Made by a program: the position numbers and the translations under genes
In this document: positions 28,716-41,814 of the stretch, piece after piece
Numbering within the stretch: the stretch's first letter is position 1
How the letters are laid out: every line of letters begins with the position of its first letter
Assembly (NCBI GenBank): GCA_030068075.1
Contig: CM057836.1
Span: 71,461,788-71,525,787 of the forward strand
Source: Paguma larvata
Lineage: Eukaryota; Chordata; Mammalia; Carnivora; Viverridae
Direction: 5' to 3'
DNA length: 64,000 nt
The notes under the pieces: generated by a model
Databases searched by the model: none
The model's input: the letters and a program-made list of their open reading frames with translations, nothing else
Told to the model about the DNA's origin: nothing

Positions 28716-29779
28716 GTATCATGTCTGACAAAGTGCAAAGTGCCCTGTAAATACAAGGTATGGAATTATTGTTTTTCTTGGCTAGATCCCAACTCATATG
28801 GATTTAGTGACCTTGCCCTCTGCCAGGCTGGGGCGTGAACAGGTCCAAAGGTCGGGGTGACTCGGCTGGGGAGAAGGCAGGCATAGAGCATGGAGGCCCT
28901 TGCTCAACACAAAGACTCAGTTACCAGGGTCACCGAGGGTCATCGTGCCTCCTGCCAAATGACTCATGACCAGGAGGGGAAGCTTCTCACTCAAGAGCAC
29001 TAAACAGGGTAGAGGAAGACTGGGCGCCCTGGAGGAGACGCAGAAAGCAGGCAGAAGGGAGGTGGCACCGCTCACTGCTGGTGCCGGCCCCACTTCCTCC
29101 TTCCCAGCTGCGTGGCCTGTCCGCCCTGCCGGAAGGCGGTTCAGAGGCCTGGCCTGGGAGACAAGCTGCAGAGGGCAGGAGGGTGCAGCCACTCCCAGAG
29201 CCCTAGAGTGGGTCTGTGTGGACAGGGCCACTCTGTGGCTCCCCTGAGACACATGTTGCTGGCTGGGTTCCTTCCTGTCCCACAGCCAGGCCCACACCTG
29301 GGATGGACGGTGCCAGCCGCTTGGCCTTGCTCGGGCTGCCAGTCCCAAGCCTCCAGTGGGCTGGCCACTGCAAAGCGGTGAATTTAGTAGCATGCGTCTG
29401 TGGGGCCTCCGCTGTCCGCTGCTTCATGTGTTCCCTCCACTCCCAGCAGGGGCCACTTCACCAGGCTTCTCTGGGAATTCTAAGTCCTGTCCACCTGGAA
29501 AACTCACGGCAAAACCGCCTCCGCTCAGAGGCTGTCTTAGGCCTCCTGACCTCGGAACCAGCAGAACATTTTATCTGCATGTCCTCTGTGTATGCCTTTT
29601 TCCCCACCCCGTCACCGGCCTCTCTGCCCATCCCTGACTGCGCCTGGCAGCCGGCGAGAGCAGGGCCCGCTGTCTGGTGAGTGGATGGACACAGAGCTGC
29701 CCGCACACATTCACTCACAGGCTTCCTCCTGCTCCGTTTACAAAATGCTTCTTGCTGATTCGTAAACAAACTGGCACAT

Positions 29780-30170
29780 ATTTATACCACGGAACATCGC
29801 TCAGACCAACAAAAGGACAGACTCTTGATGCATATACAACATGAATGAACCTCCAAGAAATTAGGTCGTGCAGAAGAAGCCAGATATCAAAAAAGTACAA
29901 TGCTATAGGATTTCAGTTACATGACACTCAAAAAAAGGGAAAATTATAATCTGTATTAATAGAAACCCACCAGTCACTGGAAGTGGAGAGAGAACCAACC
30001 GGAAAAGGGCCTGCGGGAAACTTCTAGGGTAATGGCGATGTTGTCTTTACTGTGGTGTTGGTTACGTGGGTACTTACACTTGTCTAACTCACCAAGTCGT
30101 ACAGTTAGATTGGTGTACCCCACTGTATGAACCTTTATCAAAAATAATGGATATGAGGCCTTTTCCAAAG
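29780..30170 (+). repeat. Old LINE-1 3' fragment
   Basis: TTGATGCATATACAACATGAATGAACC, AGAAGCCAGATATCAAAAAAG and GATTTCAGTTACATGACACT then GGTGTACCCCACTGTATGAA match the 3' end region of ancient L1M-type LINE-1. Confidence 0.75.
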
Positions 30171-30351
30171 GAAGCAGTTGTGACAGCAGAGAACTAAAAG
30201 ATGCAAGCAGAAGACTACAGTCACTAAGGTCCTCTGTGAAATAATTTCCAATATACATAAAACTGAAAAGCTTCCTGGAGCTTGGCAATGGCTTCTCCTA
30301 ATGAGGGTCATAGTCCAGTCACCCTTATTACGGGCAGAACTGACCTTACTT

Positions 30352-30550
30352 TTTTTAAGTTTGTTTATTTATTTTGAGAGAGACCGTGAGCGAGCATAAC
30401 CAGGGGAGGCACAGAGAGAAAGAATCCCAAGCAGACTCTACACTCAGTGTGGAGACCGACATAGGGCTCCATCTCACGAACCCTGAGATCATGACCTGAG
30501 CCGAAGTCAAGAATCAGATGCTTAACCAACTGAGCCACTCAGGCGCCCCC
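30352..30550 (-). mobile_element. Felid tRNA-Lys SINE, antisense
   Basis: TTTTTTAAGTTTGTTTATTT to CCAACTGAGCCACTCAGGCGCCCC, full length in antisense. The target duplication is unclear. Confidence 0.95.
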
Positions 30551-31330
30551 CGGGGCTTCTTTACTTTACATTTGCTCTTTGCCTCCCATGAAGGCCCATT
30601 TTCCTGTCCATAAACATCTGACCAGAAACCCACTAGGGACTCCAGCCCTTGCGTCCCTTCACCCTCTGCCCCTTGAGTGTTTCTGCACAAGTGGCCAAAC
30701 CACAATACTAGATCCGAGATGAGACAGGCTGCTCCTGAGCCCAAGCCCCCCAAGGACCCCAGTGGTTGTCACACGGCCCTGTGAGCAGGCAGGAAGCCAG
30801 GGGCCGCCAGGAAGCCCAGGGCACCGCCTCTTGATTCCCACTGGCAAAGGTGCCTTTCTGTGAAAACACCCAACTTTACAAGCCAAGGGAGGGCCGCTTT
30901 CAAGAAGAGAGCTTGCTTTTTCATCAAGTCCGAACTTTTGGTTTGGAGGCAAGCTGATCCTGGTTCAGCCCTGGACTCAACACCCAGGCTGGTCTCTGCC
31001 TCCTCAGGCTGAGATGAGTCATCACATCGCAGGCAGGCGTCTTTCCAAGAAGCCCCGCCCTTGGAGCCCTGGGCCCCAGATGCAGAGGTGGAGAGCACAA
31101 CGTTTCCTCTGCAATGGAACTTTCCAGTTGGGTGGACCCTTCCCTCCCTCCTACCCAGTTGGTCCAAGGGCACCTGGCACCCACAGAAGGCTAAGCCCAG
31201 AGTTAGGTACTCTGGGTTGGAGGGCGGGAGAGGAAGAAATGCAAGTCATTGCTTTAGCCCTCAGGGAGGAAGCCTCAATGCCAGGTAGGGAAGAACCCGT
31301 ATAAATCACACTCAAAAAGCGGGCGATTGT

Positions 31331-31975
31331 GGGAACGGAAAATGGTACAGCCACTGTAGCAAATGGTCTGACAGTTCCTCAAAAAATTAAAAACAGAATT
31401 ACCCTACGAACCCACAACTCCACTTCTGGGTGTATACCCAAAAGAATTGAAAGGAGAGTCCCAAAGAGTTATTTGTACACTCGTGTTCACAGCAGCATTA
31501 GTCACAATAGGCAAAAGGTGGAAACAAACCAAGCGTCCTTTGATGGATGAATGGGTAAAGAAAATGTGATATATGCATCCAACAGAATATTATACAGCCT
31601 TTAAAAAGAAGGATATCCTGCCACACGCCACATAGATAAACCTTAAGGACATTATGCTAAGTGAAATAGGCCAGTCACAAAGAGACAAATAGTATATGAT
31701 TCCACTTCTCGGAGGAACCTACAGTAGACAAATTCATAGAGACGGAAAGTAGAACAGCACTTGCCAGAAGCTGCAGAGAAGGGCAAAAGGGGAGATGATT
31801 AGTGGGTACAGAGTTGGGGTTTCGCAAGATCGAGAGTTCTAGAGACTAGTTGCACAACAATGTGAATGTACGTAACACTCGTATACTGTAGGTACACTTG
31901 CAAATGATTAAGATAGTGAACTTTATGTTGTATATTTGATCACGACAAAAAATAAAATCTTTAAAAAACAGTTAA
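31331..31975 (+). mobile_element. LINE-1 3' end fragment, sense
   Basis: AATGGTACAGCCACTGTAGC, CCACTTCTGGGTGTATACCC, GATGGATGAATGGGTAAAGAAAATG and GACATTATGCTAAGTGAAAT follow an L1MA/L1MB-type 3' end, ending in an A-rich AATAAAATCTTTAAAAAAC tail. It carries no intact ORF2. Confidence 0.9.
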
Positions 31976-31989
31976 GGTGCTAAATTTAG

Positions 31990-32815
31990 GTTATATATAT
32001 TTTACCAATTTTTTAGCCTACAGATTTCCATTATTTCCAGGTGTACAATACAGTGATTCGACACATCCACACATCGCCTGCTCATCACGTAAATGCACTC
32101 CTTAATCTCCACCACCATTTCACCCATTTCCTGTAACCATCGGTTTGTTCTCTATAGTTAAGGGTCTGTTTTTTGGGTTGTCTCTCTCTCTCTCTTTTTT
32201 TCTTTGCTCGTTCCTTTTGTTTGTTTCTTAAACTCTACGTATGAGTGAATCATATGGTATTTGTCTTTCTTTGACTGCTTTATTTCGCTTAGCATTATAC
32301 TCTCTAGCTCCATCCATGTTGTCGCAAATGACAAGATTTCATTCTTTTTTTATGGCTGAATACTATTCCATTGTGTATATATACACCACATCTTCTTTAT
32401 CCATCCATGGGCACTTGGGCTGCTTCTACATCTTGGCTATTGTAAATAATATCACCCATGCGATAAACACAGGGGTGCATGTATCCCTTTAAATTGGTGC
32501 TTTTGTATTTTCTAGGTAAATACCAAGCAGTGTGATTACTGGATCATAGATAGGGTAGTTCTGTTTTTAACTTTTTGAGGAACCTCCACACTGTTTTCCA
32601 CAGCGGCTGCACCAGTTTGCATTCCCACCAACTGTGAAAAAGGGTTCCCCTTTCTCCACACCCTCACCAACACCTGTTGGTCCCTATGTTGTTGATTTTA
32701 GCTATTCTGACAGGTGTGAGGTGATATGTCCTTACAGTTTTTGATTTGCATATCCCTGATATGCAAATCAGGGTGAGTGATGTTGAGTATCTTTTCATGA
32801 GTCTGTACATTTTAC
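31990..32815 (-). mobile_element. LINE-1 3' end fragment, antisense
   Basis: Reading the minus strand: CTCAACATCACTC, CACCTGTCAGAATAGCTAAA, ACTGTGAAAAAC-type sequence and ACAATGGAATAGTATTCAGCC are blocks of the same L1 3' region as the neighbour at 31331-31975, in the opposite direction. It extends about 150 bp further toward ORF2 than that copy. An 83-residue open frame at 32241-32492 on the plus strand is just antisense LINE-1. Confidence 0.9.
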
Positions 32816-32869
32816 CAATTCAAAAAAAATGAAAAAAAAAAAGGAAAGTGGACAACTTGACTCCAAGCA

Positions 32870-33230
32870 CCTGTCTCCAAAAACTGCATGTTCCTGGATC
32901 TACTAACTCTACTTCTAAGAATTTGTCACTAAAAAATTAATAGTTTGAAAGATATCTACTGTGGCACTATTTATAATGGCAAAAAGATGAAATTTAACCT
33001 ACAGGTCCAATAACAGGAGACAAGTTTGCTAAATTGCAATAGAGTCTAGCAATGCGATGCAATTACGCTTTAAACAGTGATGTAGGTATGTACTGGAAAA
33101 TGGCTCATGAAATACTCACTTTAGAAAAGAGATGATAAAGTATGATTGTATGACCTTATTTTTGTTTTTAAAAAACCACACAAAAACCTATAGGAAAAAA
33201 GGTCAGAAGTATATACCCCAAAATGTTTAT
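32870..33230 (+). repeat. Old LINE-1 3' fragment
   Basis: CTACTTCTAAGAATTTGTCAC, GTGGCACTATTTATAATGGC and AATACTCACTTTAGAAAAGAG resemble ancient L1M/HAL1-type 3' sequence, diverged. Confidence 0.65.
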
Positions 33231-34060
33231 AGAGATCTAAGTCTCCGTTTCCTGAAACACAAAATGGGATTACCAACCGATGCCCAACTCATGCGGGCCG
33301 TGAAAATGTAATTAGATGGTATTATATAGATTAGCATGCACGCTCTCAGAGAATGTTAAGTGAGGCTCACAGTGATCTCTCTGGAAGGGATTTGGTCCTT
33401 CTCTAGAATAATAGATGAAACATCTAATTCAAGGAGAAGAGATTCCTTCCAACACCCCTCAGTTAAAAGTGCCAGAGTCCACACTAGATCCAGGTCCTGG
33501 CTTCAACACTGTCTGCTGTCTCGGCCCAGACTCCCTATGTCTTCCCCTACCTGCCGTGACCCCCAGGGGTTCCCAAACTTCAGGCTTCTGGCCAGCCCCT
33601 GGTGGCTGAGGTAGAGCTGTCCAGCCTGCAAGGGGATGGGCCCCTCAAAGGCACCCCTCACAGCCCTGCCTGCACTCCACACCCCCAGCCCAGAAAGAAC
33701 TCAGTGAATGCCAAATGCTCACACAATGAACACACCCAGCCTCCTTCCAAGATGTCCCAAGAGCACTGCTCTCCCTCTGGAAGCCCGGCCCTCGCTCTGG
33801 GGACTGCAGTGTGGGGACAGGGCAAAAGTACCAACAGTGCCGACCTGCTTCCCCACAGGGCAAGTGACCCACGCCCCTTTGAGAAGGAAGCCAAAATCAA
33901 CAGCTAATTCCTGCCATACCAAGACTAAAAAAAAAACAAAACAAAATCCAAAACCAAATATGCCACTATGTATCTGCCCTAGGAGCAGCCCGGTGTTTTT
34001 ATTTTCAGATTCTAATAAGCCGCAAGTTCCCAGGTAAGAGCAGAATAGCCAGTGACTGAA

Positions 34061-34134
34061 AGAGGACAGAAGAAAAAAAGGAAAAAGAAAAAAGAAAACA
34101 AACCCTCAAGAAGTGAGGAGAAGAGAAGAGAATT
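34061..34134. repeat. Purine-rich (GAAA/GAGAA) tract
   Basis: About 74 bp, almost all A and G on the plus strand, interrupted once by a short pyrimidine-containing stretch (CAAACCCTC). Confidence 0.85.
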
Positions 34135-34904
34135 TGTGGACCATAATTCTCACAGCAGCTAAATTTTTTTTTTTTTTTTTACATTTTTACTTTCCACAGC
34201 CTGTTTACCACTGAGGACCTAGCCGCAGTATTTTGGGAGAACTGGGGCCATTTTTCTCCATAGCCAGGCCAATCTTCTACCGGCCAGCCAGCGGGCAAGC
34301 CTGTCCCGAGCACGGACTGTGGCCTCCCTGGTGCCGGGCTGTGAGCAAGAGGGGAAAAGGGCAGGACTCGTGGCTTTTCAGAGAAACGGAGAGTCATTCC
34401 TCCCTCACATGTTACCACACTGAGCTAGCGCTGGAGAACCGGAAGTGACACAGGCCTGAGGGGAGAGGCAGCTGTTTGCCACTGGAACAGTCCTCTGAGA
34501 GGTGGACAGGGATGCCGCGGCTTGTGGCGCTGAGATGTCGAAAGTGCAGGCGCTGAAGCTTCTGCCTGCCCATCAAAGCATGGTTACCTAGGGCCACAGT
34601 TCTAGAACACCAGCAAGGAGACACCCTGGGCTTTACTGCAAGGCTCTCATGCTCATTCGCTCGCTGCACCCCCACCCGCTCCCCCTCACTAAACAAGTCA
34701 CCTCCACTTCTCCTGGGGCTTCTCTTTGGACTTCTCCTTTACCTGGAAGCCACCTTTTCTACTCATCTGTAGATGATTTCTCCTTAACTTCAGGTTCACC
34801 TCCAAGCTAACCTGGAAAAGCTCCATAACTAGCTCCACTTACTTCCCTCTCTGCAGCAGAGTGGTTCAATCCCCAAGTACTTTTTAGGTATCAGGGATGA
34901 CCCC

Positions 34905-35010
34905 AAAAGCTGGAGTCAGAGAGAGCCGAGTTCAAATCCTGGCCCAGTCACTAGTGGTGTAACCTGAGGAGAGTCAGTTCTGCCTGAGCTCTGGGATTCT
35001 GCCCTCCATA
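34905..35010 (+). repeat. MIR SINE, sense 5' part
   Basis: GCTGGAGTCAGAGAGAGCCG, AGTTCAAATCCTGGCCCAGT and CACTAGTGGTGTAACCTGAG match the tRNA-derived 5' part of the MIR. Confidence 0.75.
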
Positions 35011-37270
35011 CCTTTCACCTACTTTGGTAACAGCATCCTGATTTTCCTTTGAGGAACCACTCCTCCAACTCAGTCCATCAGATTCAGGTGGAGAAATTAC
35101 ACCCCTGGCACCAACCCTGAGATCTAGATGCTGGTCAACTGATTCCAGGGTAGGCATGCGACGGAGCCAGGTCAACGAGGCACTCTCTCCTCCTGAGGCT
35201 GTAAGTGCTATGCACAGAGCCATGTAAACCTGGAGGTGCTAAGACACCAACACATGGAGCTCCTGAACCAAGCTAGGCCTGATGCCACCCACCTCCAATG
35301 ACTTTCTAGCTACGTGGGGTCATACGTTTCTAGTGCCTCCCTCCTTTTTGTTGTTGCTTTTCCAGGTAGTTGGAGTTACATTTCTGTCCTTACAACCCTA
35401 AGCCTGGTTATACGGAAACGATCCCAGAAGCATGATGATGTCAGAGGGTCTGATTTCTGAAGTGCGAGCCTGGCTGACTTCAGGTCAGAGACGAGAGTGA
35501 GGGCTGACCATCTCGCAATTAAGAAGCTGGAATTCTAGATACATAGCAGCAGTGGCGCCCGTTGAAATGCAGCCTGTTTTGTCTTGAGGTGAAGGCTGGA
35601 GCTTCAGAGCATCTGGTAGAACATTTCGGGATGTTAGCCTATGTTGGATACTTCTTAGGATCCACGGCGAGGCCTATGACAAGGGCAGGCTTCACTCCTG
35701 GCAATCCCTCTGGACGACGCAGCTTTGCCAGGGGCCCCTTCTGCCTGTGGACAACAATCCAAGGTGGCTGACGGTCAACTCAGATAATCTGGGTTGGTAA
35801 TTTTCTGGTCCTGGAGACAGGGAGACCAGACCGTATCAAGAGCTAAGGCTGGGGCCTGGGAAAGGCCAGATCCCCCCCGCCCAGGTTCTCATAAGGACCC
35901 TGTGCTGTGGCTCTCATGTGCTGCTACGAAGTCAGATGCAGCCTGGGGACAAGAGGTGTGAGCACCCCTCAGTCCGGCCCATTGCTTACCCATTAAACTG
36001 AGAGCTGGGGGCTGAGAGGGTCCCTGAGGCCTGTTGCAGAGACAGAAACCTCTAGGCCTGGCTCTAGAGCCAAGGGCTTTGAGTCAACAAAATCTCTGGC
36101 CCTAGTTTCTTACCCATGGAGATGATCTGATGCCAAATGTCCAAAGGCTTATTACTAGGTTGCTCTCGAGAGCTTTAGAGCCAGACAGACCCCAAACCTG
36201 GAAAACAAGGCCTCAGACTGCTTAACTCATAAGGCGATCCCACGTGTGTTACCCCCATTTGGAAGTGGGCTGCTAAGGAGGTTTGCAAATGCCCCCTCAG
36301 GTGTCAAGGCAGAGAACAGAACTGGGGGCAGCCACATAGCTGGGGCACCTAGGCCAGGCAGGAAGTCCACTGTCCTGCCCCCAACAGGCCACAGAAATAA
36401 GCTACAGACTAGCCACCTCTGGGGTAGTTTCCATTTCCTGATTTTCCCAAACCATAGATTCCACTAACACTGTGGCCTGTCAAGTCAGGGACCGGACAGG
36501 AAAGAGTGATAGCAGGTGGCTTGTGACTCATCGGTCTTGACATAGCTACTGCCTGCTTAGCTCCTCCTCCAGAGAAGTTGCTTCTCCCAGAGCTACAGCA
36601 CACCAGAAGCAGGCGTTGCTCACCTGACTGCCACTCCCTCAAGGGAAGGGACCCCAACTGTTCATCTTGGCAACCCTGGCAGGTGCCTGCTGAATCAATT
36701 GCTGGCAAATTTACTTTCTCCTGTGAGATCCGGGGCCAGGGACCTTGAGGGGTACAACGGCCAAGCACCAGATGCCTGGCAGGAGGAACATACTGACTTC
36801 TAACCGGGGAGACTGGGTCAAGGTCCAAATGAGCTTGAAGGAGGAAGAGAATGCTACAGGCTGCGGCTATAAGCAAGGGAAGCCTCCTTGTGGAAGAGAC
36901 ACCTGGACTGTGCCTGCAGGGAATGCTGGGGCTATCTCTGTGTGTAGCAAATACAAAGGGGCATTGGGCAAGAGCAGTGGCTCAAGACAAGGTACAGGGA
37001 CAGAACTCTGTACGTCACGTTGGACACCAGGAGGAGACCTCATTCAGCTGGAATGGGAGTGGCTCCAGGAAGGGAGAAGAGGGAGAGAACCTGGGGTTGC
37101 GGAAGGAATGACCACCTGTCTCCCAAGGGCTTCAAGTTCAGTGGGAAGACAGGGTTGGGAGCCACGAGTAGGCAGAATCAAACAAGTAGGCTCTGCCTAG
37201 GGCTTCATGAGGGTGGGTGGCACTCCAGACAGGCTTTCTGAGAAGGTCCTCGAAACCAAATTATTCTAGA

Positions 37271-37466
37271 TTTTTTTTAATTTTTTTAAGGTTATTTATT
37301 TATTTTGAGACAGAGAATGTGCACGTGTGGGCTTGTGTGCAAGTGGGGGAGGGGCAGAGAGAGAGAAGGAGAGAGAGACAGGGTTTGATCCCACGACAGT
37401 GAGAGTATGACCTGAGCCAATATCATGGGTTGGATGCTTAACTGACTGAGTCATCCAGGTACCCCT
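37271..37466 (-). mobile_element. Felid tRNA-Lys SINE, antisense
   Basis: TTTTTTTTAATTTTTTTAAGG, TTATTTATTTTGAGACAGAG and GACTGAGTCATCCAGGTACCCC are in order. The head is more diverged than in the other copies. Confidence 0.93.
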
Positions 37467-38119
37467 GGGTTGTTTTTTTAATACAAAGTAAATGGAAGAT
37501 GCTTCCTTGAAACAAACCAAGACAGCAATGGGGCAACGCCATCAAAAATAGATGTCTACCATCTGTATCTGGAATGTGCTAGGAACATTTCCTTTCCCAG
37601 GGCTCTCCCCTGGCCTGACATGCTTGATCGGGGGCAGTGGGCTGGCAGAAGTCACACTGGAGCCACTGCATGGCCTAGAGAACAGGGTGGAAGCAGGCAG
37701 ACTTCCTACTCCGGACCAATGTAACAGATGTTGACATATGAAAGGAAGTTTTCTGAACAACTCGCCCACCAACACCGCTGCCCCAGCTGCTACCATACTA
37801 TGCAGACCCATGGGACAGTGGTACAGGGCTTCACCGATGGCTGCAGCTCCTAGCCAGTCCAGGGCTGACGGAGGAGAGGTTGAAGCCCCCCACCTGCCCG
37901 AGGCCCAGTTAGGCCCCCTGTGGGCTACTCTCAGGAACAGAATGACAGTGCCCACAGGCATCGTTCCTCCTGGCTGGCCCCCGAGTTCTGCAGTAACTGG
38001 CAGGAACCTCTCCTTTCTCAGCGCTCCTGCACTGCCTATACTCTCATCTGCGCTAACCGTCCTGGAGGTAACTATAATCTGTTCCCCAGGTGGGGTCCTC
38101 TGTCACAGGCAGGATACAA

Positions 38120-38250
38120 GCTTGAGAGACAACCACCTGGCCATCAATCTAAGCTTCGCTGCTTACAGGTTGCATGACCTCGGGCAAGCCTCTGTTTCTT
38201 CATCCATAGAGTAGGCATAACAGCTACCTCCTACCTTGTAGAGCAGAGGT
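38120..38250 (+). repeat. MIR SINE, sense
   Basis: TTGCATGACCTCGGGCAAGCC, TCTGTTTCTTCATCCATAGAG and GGCATAACAGCTACCTCCTACC match the sense MIR middle. Confidence 0.78.
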
Positions 38251-39044
38251 GAAGATGAATCCCCTTACCGAAGCTGGAGGGTCACGTGACCCCCATGCAA
38301 TATACACACATATGCAAGTACTTTCTCAGTAATTGAGAGAAGGAGCCTTGGCTGGTGTCCAGAGCCCTCCCTGAGCATCAGAAAGCATCTTCTGGTCTTA
38401 TCCACATTCCCTTGACTTCAGAGGAAGGCCTAGTCCTTGTGAGTGAGGCCCAGAAGGACACATCGGCAGATCCCTCTGTCCTGAAGGGGAAGGTAGGTGA
38501 GTTGAGTGTATTCTTATGTCTTTGGGGGCTGGGAGTGAAGAGACCCCAGGCCTGCTCCTGACACTTCTAACGAGACCAGGAGCTCCGAGATGGAGATACC
38601 CATACATGCGCCCCCACTGAGCCTTCAGGCCCCATGACACACGTCCTCAGGTGCCCTCATGACACACGGCCCCATCCTCCTTCCTCTAGGCAGGTGTGCC
38701 GAGAAAACTCCCTGCCCCACTGGATGGCACCGAGTGGAACCACGAAGCAGAACCCAGTGCAAAACGGTAAATAAGCTGTGATATAATGGCCTGGCCAGGC
38801 AGTGCTTAGGAGTAGGGACGGCAGGCTCCTGGGGGTGGCTACCTGGAGCCAGGGCCTAAAGCTGCAAGGCTGTCTCGGGTGGAACATTCTAGCTCAAACA
38901 AAGCTGACTACTGCCCCGGGTAAGCCGCTCCACTTCCGTCACCCTTGGCTTCCTCATCTGTAACATGGCCGACTGGCCTAGACGGCTTCTGGGACTGCTC
39001 TCAGTCCAGGCTTCTGAGCAGCACCGCCAAGCTCTGGCTGCCCA

Positions 39045-39220
39045 GGTTCAAATCCCAGCTCTGCTGTTTCCATGAAATCCGGGAGTCCCTTCACCTCATC
39101 AACTAAAACTCCTCGTCTGTAGCAAGGGAATGAAGAAAACACCTAATGAGGCTTACTGTGTGGATTCAGTGAGGGCGTACCTGGCATGGAGTGAGCGATT
39201 AGTAACTATTATTATTTTGT
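39045..39220 (+). repeat. MIR SINE, sense
   Basis: CCCAGGTTCAAATCCCAGCT, CTGCTGTTTCC, CTCCTCGTCTGTAGCAAGGG, GTGTGGATTCAGTGAGGGC and TAGTAACTATTATTATTTT follow the full sense MIR to its 3' end. Confidence 0.85.
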
Positions 39221-39249
39221 GAATTCTGTGGCCTCCTGCTACCACCATC

Positions 39250-39627
39250 CTCTCTATGAACTGAATGTTTGTGTCTCCCCCCAACTCACGCGTCGTACGC
39301 AGCCCTAACCCCCAATGTGATGGTATTTGGAGATGGTGCCTTCAGGTGGTGGTCAGGGTTAGATGAGGTCATGAGGGTGGGGAACTCGTGATGAGACTGG
39401 TGACTTTGTGAGAAGAGGAGAGAAAAAGATGGAAGAAAAGCCATGTGAGGGCACAGCGAGAAGGTGGCCATCTCCAACCCAAGCAGAGAGCTCTCCCAGA
39501 AACCGACCCTGCTAGGACCTCGATCTTGATTTCTCAGCCTCCAGAACTCTGAGAAATAAATTTCTGCTATTTGAGCCACTCAATTTATGGTATTTTGCTA
39601 TGGTAGCCCAGCAGATTAAGACAACCC
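39250..39627 (+). mobile_element. MaLR-type solo LTR (MLT1/MST-like)
   Basis: AACTGAATGTTTGTGTCTCC, CCCCCAATGTGATGGTATTTGG, GGGTTAGATGAGGTCATGAG, CCATGTGAGGGCACAGCGAG, CTGAGAAATAAATTTCTGCT and GCCCAGCAGATTAAGACA are in LTR order. It is a second copy of the type found at 28022, and more complete. Confidence 0.78.
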
Positions 39628-40429
39628 CATGACCAGCCATCCCCATCCCCTTTTCTCTGCATGGGGAGACTCACTGGGTACCTCCAAACCCATGAAAATC
39701 AACATCATGCACATGCTGGGGGCCTCATGCATGATCTCAGGCACACACAGGGTCAGGTGAAACTCAGCATGCCAAGCAGCAGGTAGGGCGTGGTCACTGC
39801 AACAGGACAGGACGGACAAGCAGAGAGGAGGCAGGCAAGTGGGAGGCCATGTGCAGTCAGCGAGAGGCGGGGAGCTGGCACAGGCCACGACCGAGCAGCC
39901 CACGCCGGTGGCGCTTGGCTCCTTACCTCCCCTGCAGGACCTCTGACCACCAGGACTGTGTTCCCCCAAGAAGCTGGAGGCGTGCTGGAAAGAGTAGAGA
40001 GCAGAAGACAGGGAGCAGTAGCTAGAGCCAGGCCTACAGGAAAAAGTGCTGGAAAGGGCCCCCAAGGAAGGGTGTTAGGTTTGGGGAGTCCATGGCAGAG
40101 CGGTTTTCGAGAGGACCAAAAGACCCAAATACTAAATGAAAAACACCCCCTAGACTGGCCTATGCTGGGGCACAGAGAAAGGGGTGACAGAGCCAAGGGA
40201 GAAGACCCCACATACTGGATCATCCCAGATGGCCTCCTGCCCACCGCATGCTGGTGTTGCGTCTGTCCTGGGTGACAATCTTGGCAGACTTCCTGGGAGG
40301 ATGTCTCTCCAAAGGGAAAGGGACCCAGGGGTGAACAAATAGCTCTCAAGAAACCCAGGAGCCAGAGTCAAAGGAGGCCATTCTCTGAACAGATGTCAGT
40401 CAATCCCTGGGATCCAAAGGAGACAGAGT

Positions 40430-40530
40430 GGAGGTTCCAATCCTGGTTCCACCACAAATCTCTGGGCAACTCTGGGCGAGGTACGTATCCTCTCTGGGCC
40501 TCAGTTTCCCCATATACGAGATGGAGAGAA
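40430..40530 (+). repeat. MIR fragment, sense
   Basis: GAGGTTCCAATCCTGGTTCC, CTCTGGGCAACTCTGGGCGA and GGGCCTCAGTTTCCCCATA match the sense MIR. Confidence 0.78.
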
Positions 40531-41104
40531 TGTCCCTATCTACAACAGAGAAGGTGACAAACACTCTAGCCTCTCAGACATCCAATCTCCATATGGCCAT
40601 AAGCATGTCTAGACTTTTCTCCGGGGGCTGGTTTGTGCTGGAAGAAGGAGACGACCAAACATCTAAGATTCCTGACAACAATCTGGGCAGGGGGGCTCCT
40701 GGGACACCTCACTGCCACCAAGGGCCATCCCTCAGGCTCTGCGACCCAGGGTTCATGGATCCAGGGAAGAAGAAGCCTGAGGCACAAGGCTGGGGTCAGG
40801 CTTTTACTAACATGTAACCCCCTCAGGGTCAGTTCAATGGCACCAAACAGTGCCCCAGGCGAGCCATCATCCACAGCTCTGTATCGTGGAATTTCTACAT
40901 CATTGACCCTGTGTGCCTGGGTCTTCACCAGAACACCCCTCACTCTGGGAACTGGTTCTGACCTGCCCATCACTGATCTTTGGGCCACTCGCAGGTACTC
41001 GACAAATACCCAAGGAAGGACAGGCTGCTCTATACCACAGAGCACCTGATCTGTAGCCAATGTTGGTCCCCAGCACCAGCCTGGCAACAGGATGGCATAG
41101 TTTT

Positions 41105-41290
41105 TAAGCCTTTCTCAACGTCATGACCCAGCTGATTCCTCTCGGTTACGGTAACCCTGTGAGGGCAGGTATTACAACTGTTTCACACATAAGTCAACTG
41201 AGGCCAGGGAAGGTGAACTGGCAGTTTGCCCAACGGCATGCAGTTGGGCAGCTGGTTATTGACAGAGCCAAGGTGAGAACCTGAGTCTCC
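41105..41290 (-). repeat. MIR SINE, antisense
   Basis: GTAACCCTGTGAGGGCAGGTA, TTTCACACATAAGTCAACTG and CATGCAGTTGGGCAGCTGG fit a reverse-complement MIR. Confidence 0.7.
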
Positions 41291-41429
41291 TGACATCTGG
41301 CCTGGTGGCTGCCGTCAGTCGGCAAGCGCTGGCGTGGCTGGTTGCCACTGGTGTCCACCTGGCTGGTCAGCGCCTGGGCACTACTAGGGGTCACGTACCT
41401 TGGACACTGACCCTGCAGGCCAACTGTCA

Positions 41430-41702
<273 letters not shown>

Positions 41703-41814
41703 CTAAAAGGACAAAAAAACACATTAGCCGGCTTCTGCCTCAAAGCCCCTGCCCACCCCATCCCCACCCCGACCAGGTACCCTGGGATGAACCCCCACCC
41801 CCTCCCACTGAGCC

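Noticed and set aside
32241..32492. Plus-strand 83-codon hydrophobic frame
   Set aside because: It is the antisense of a LINE-1 3' fragment, not a gene.
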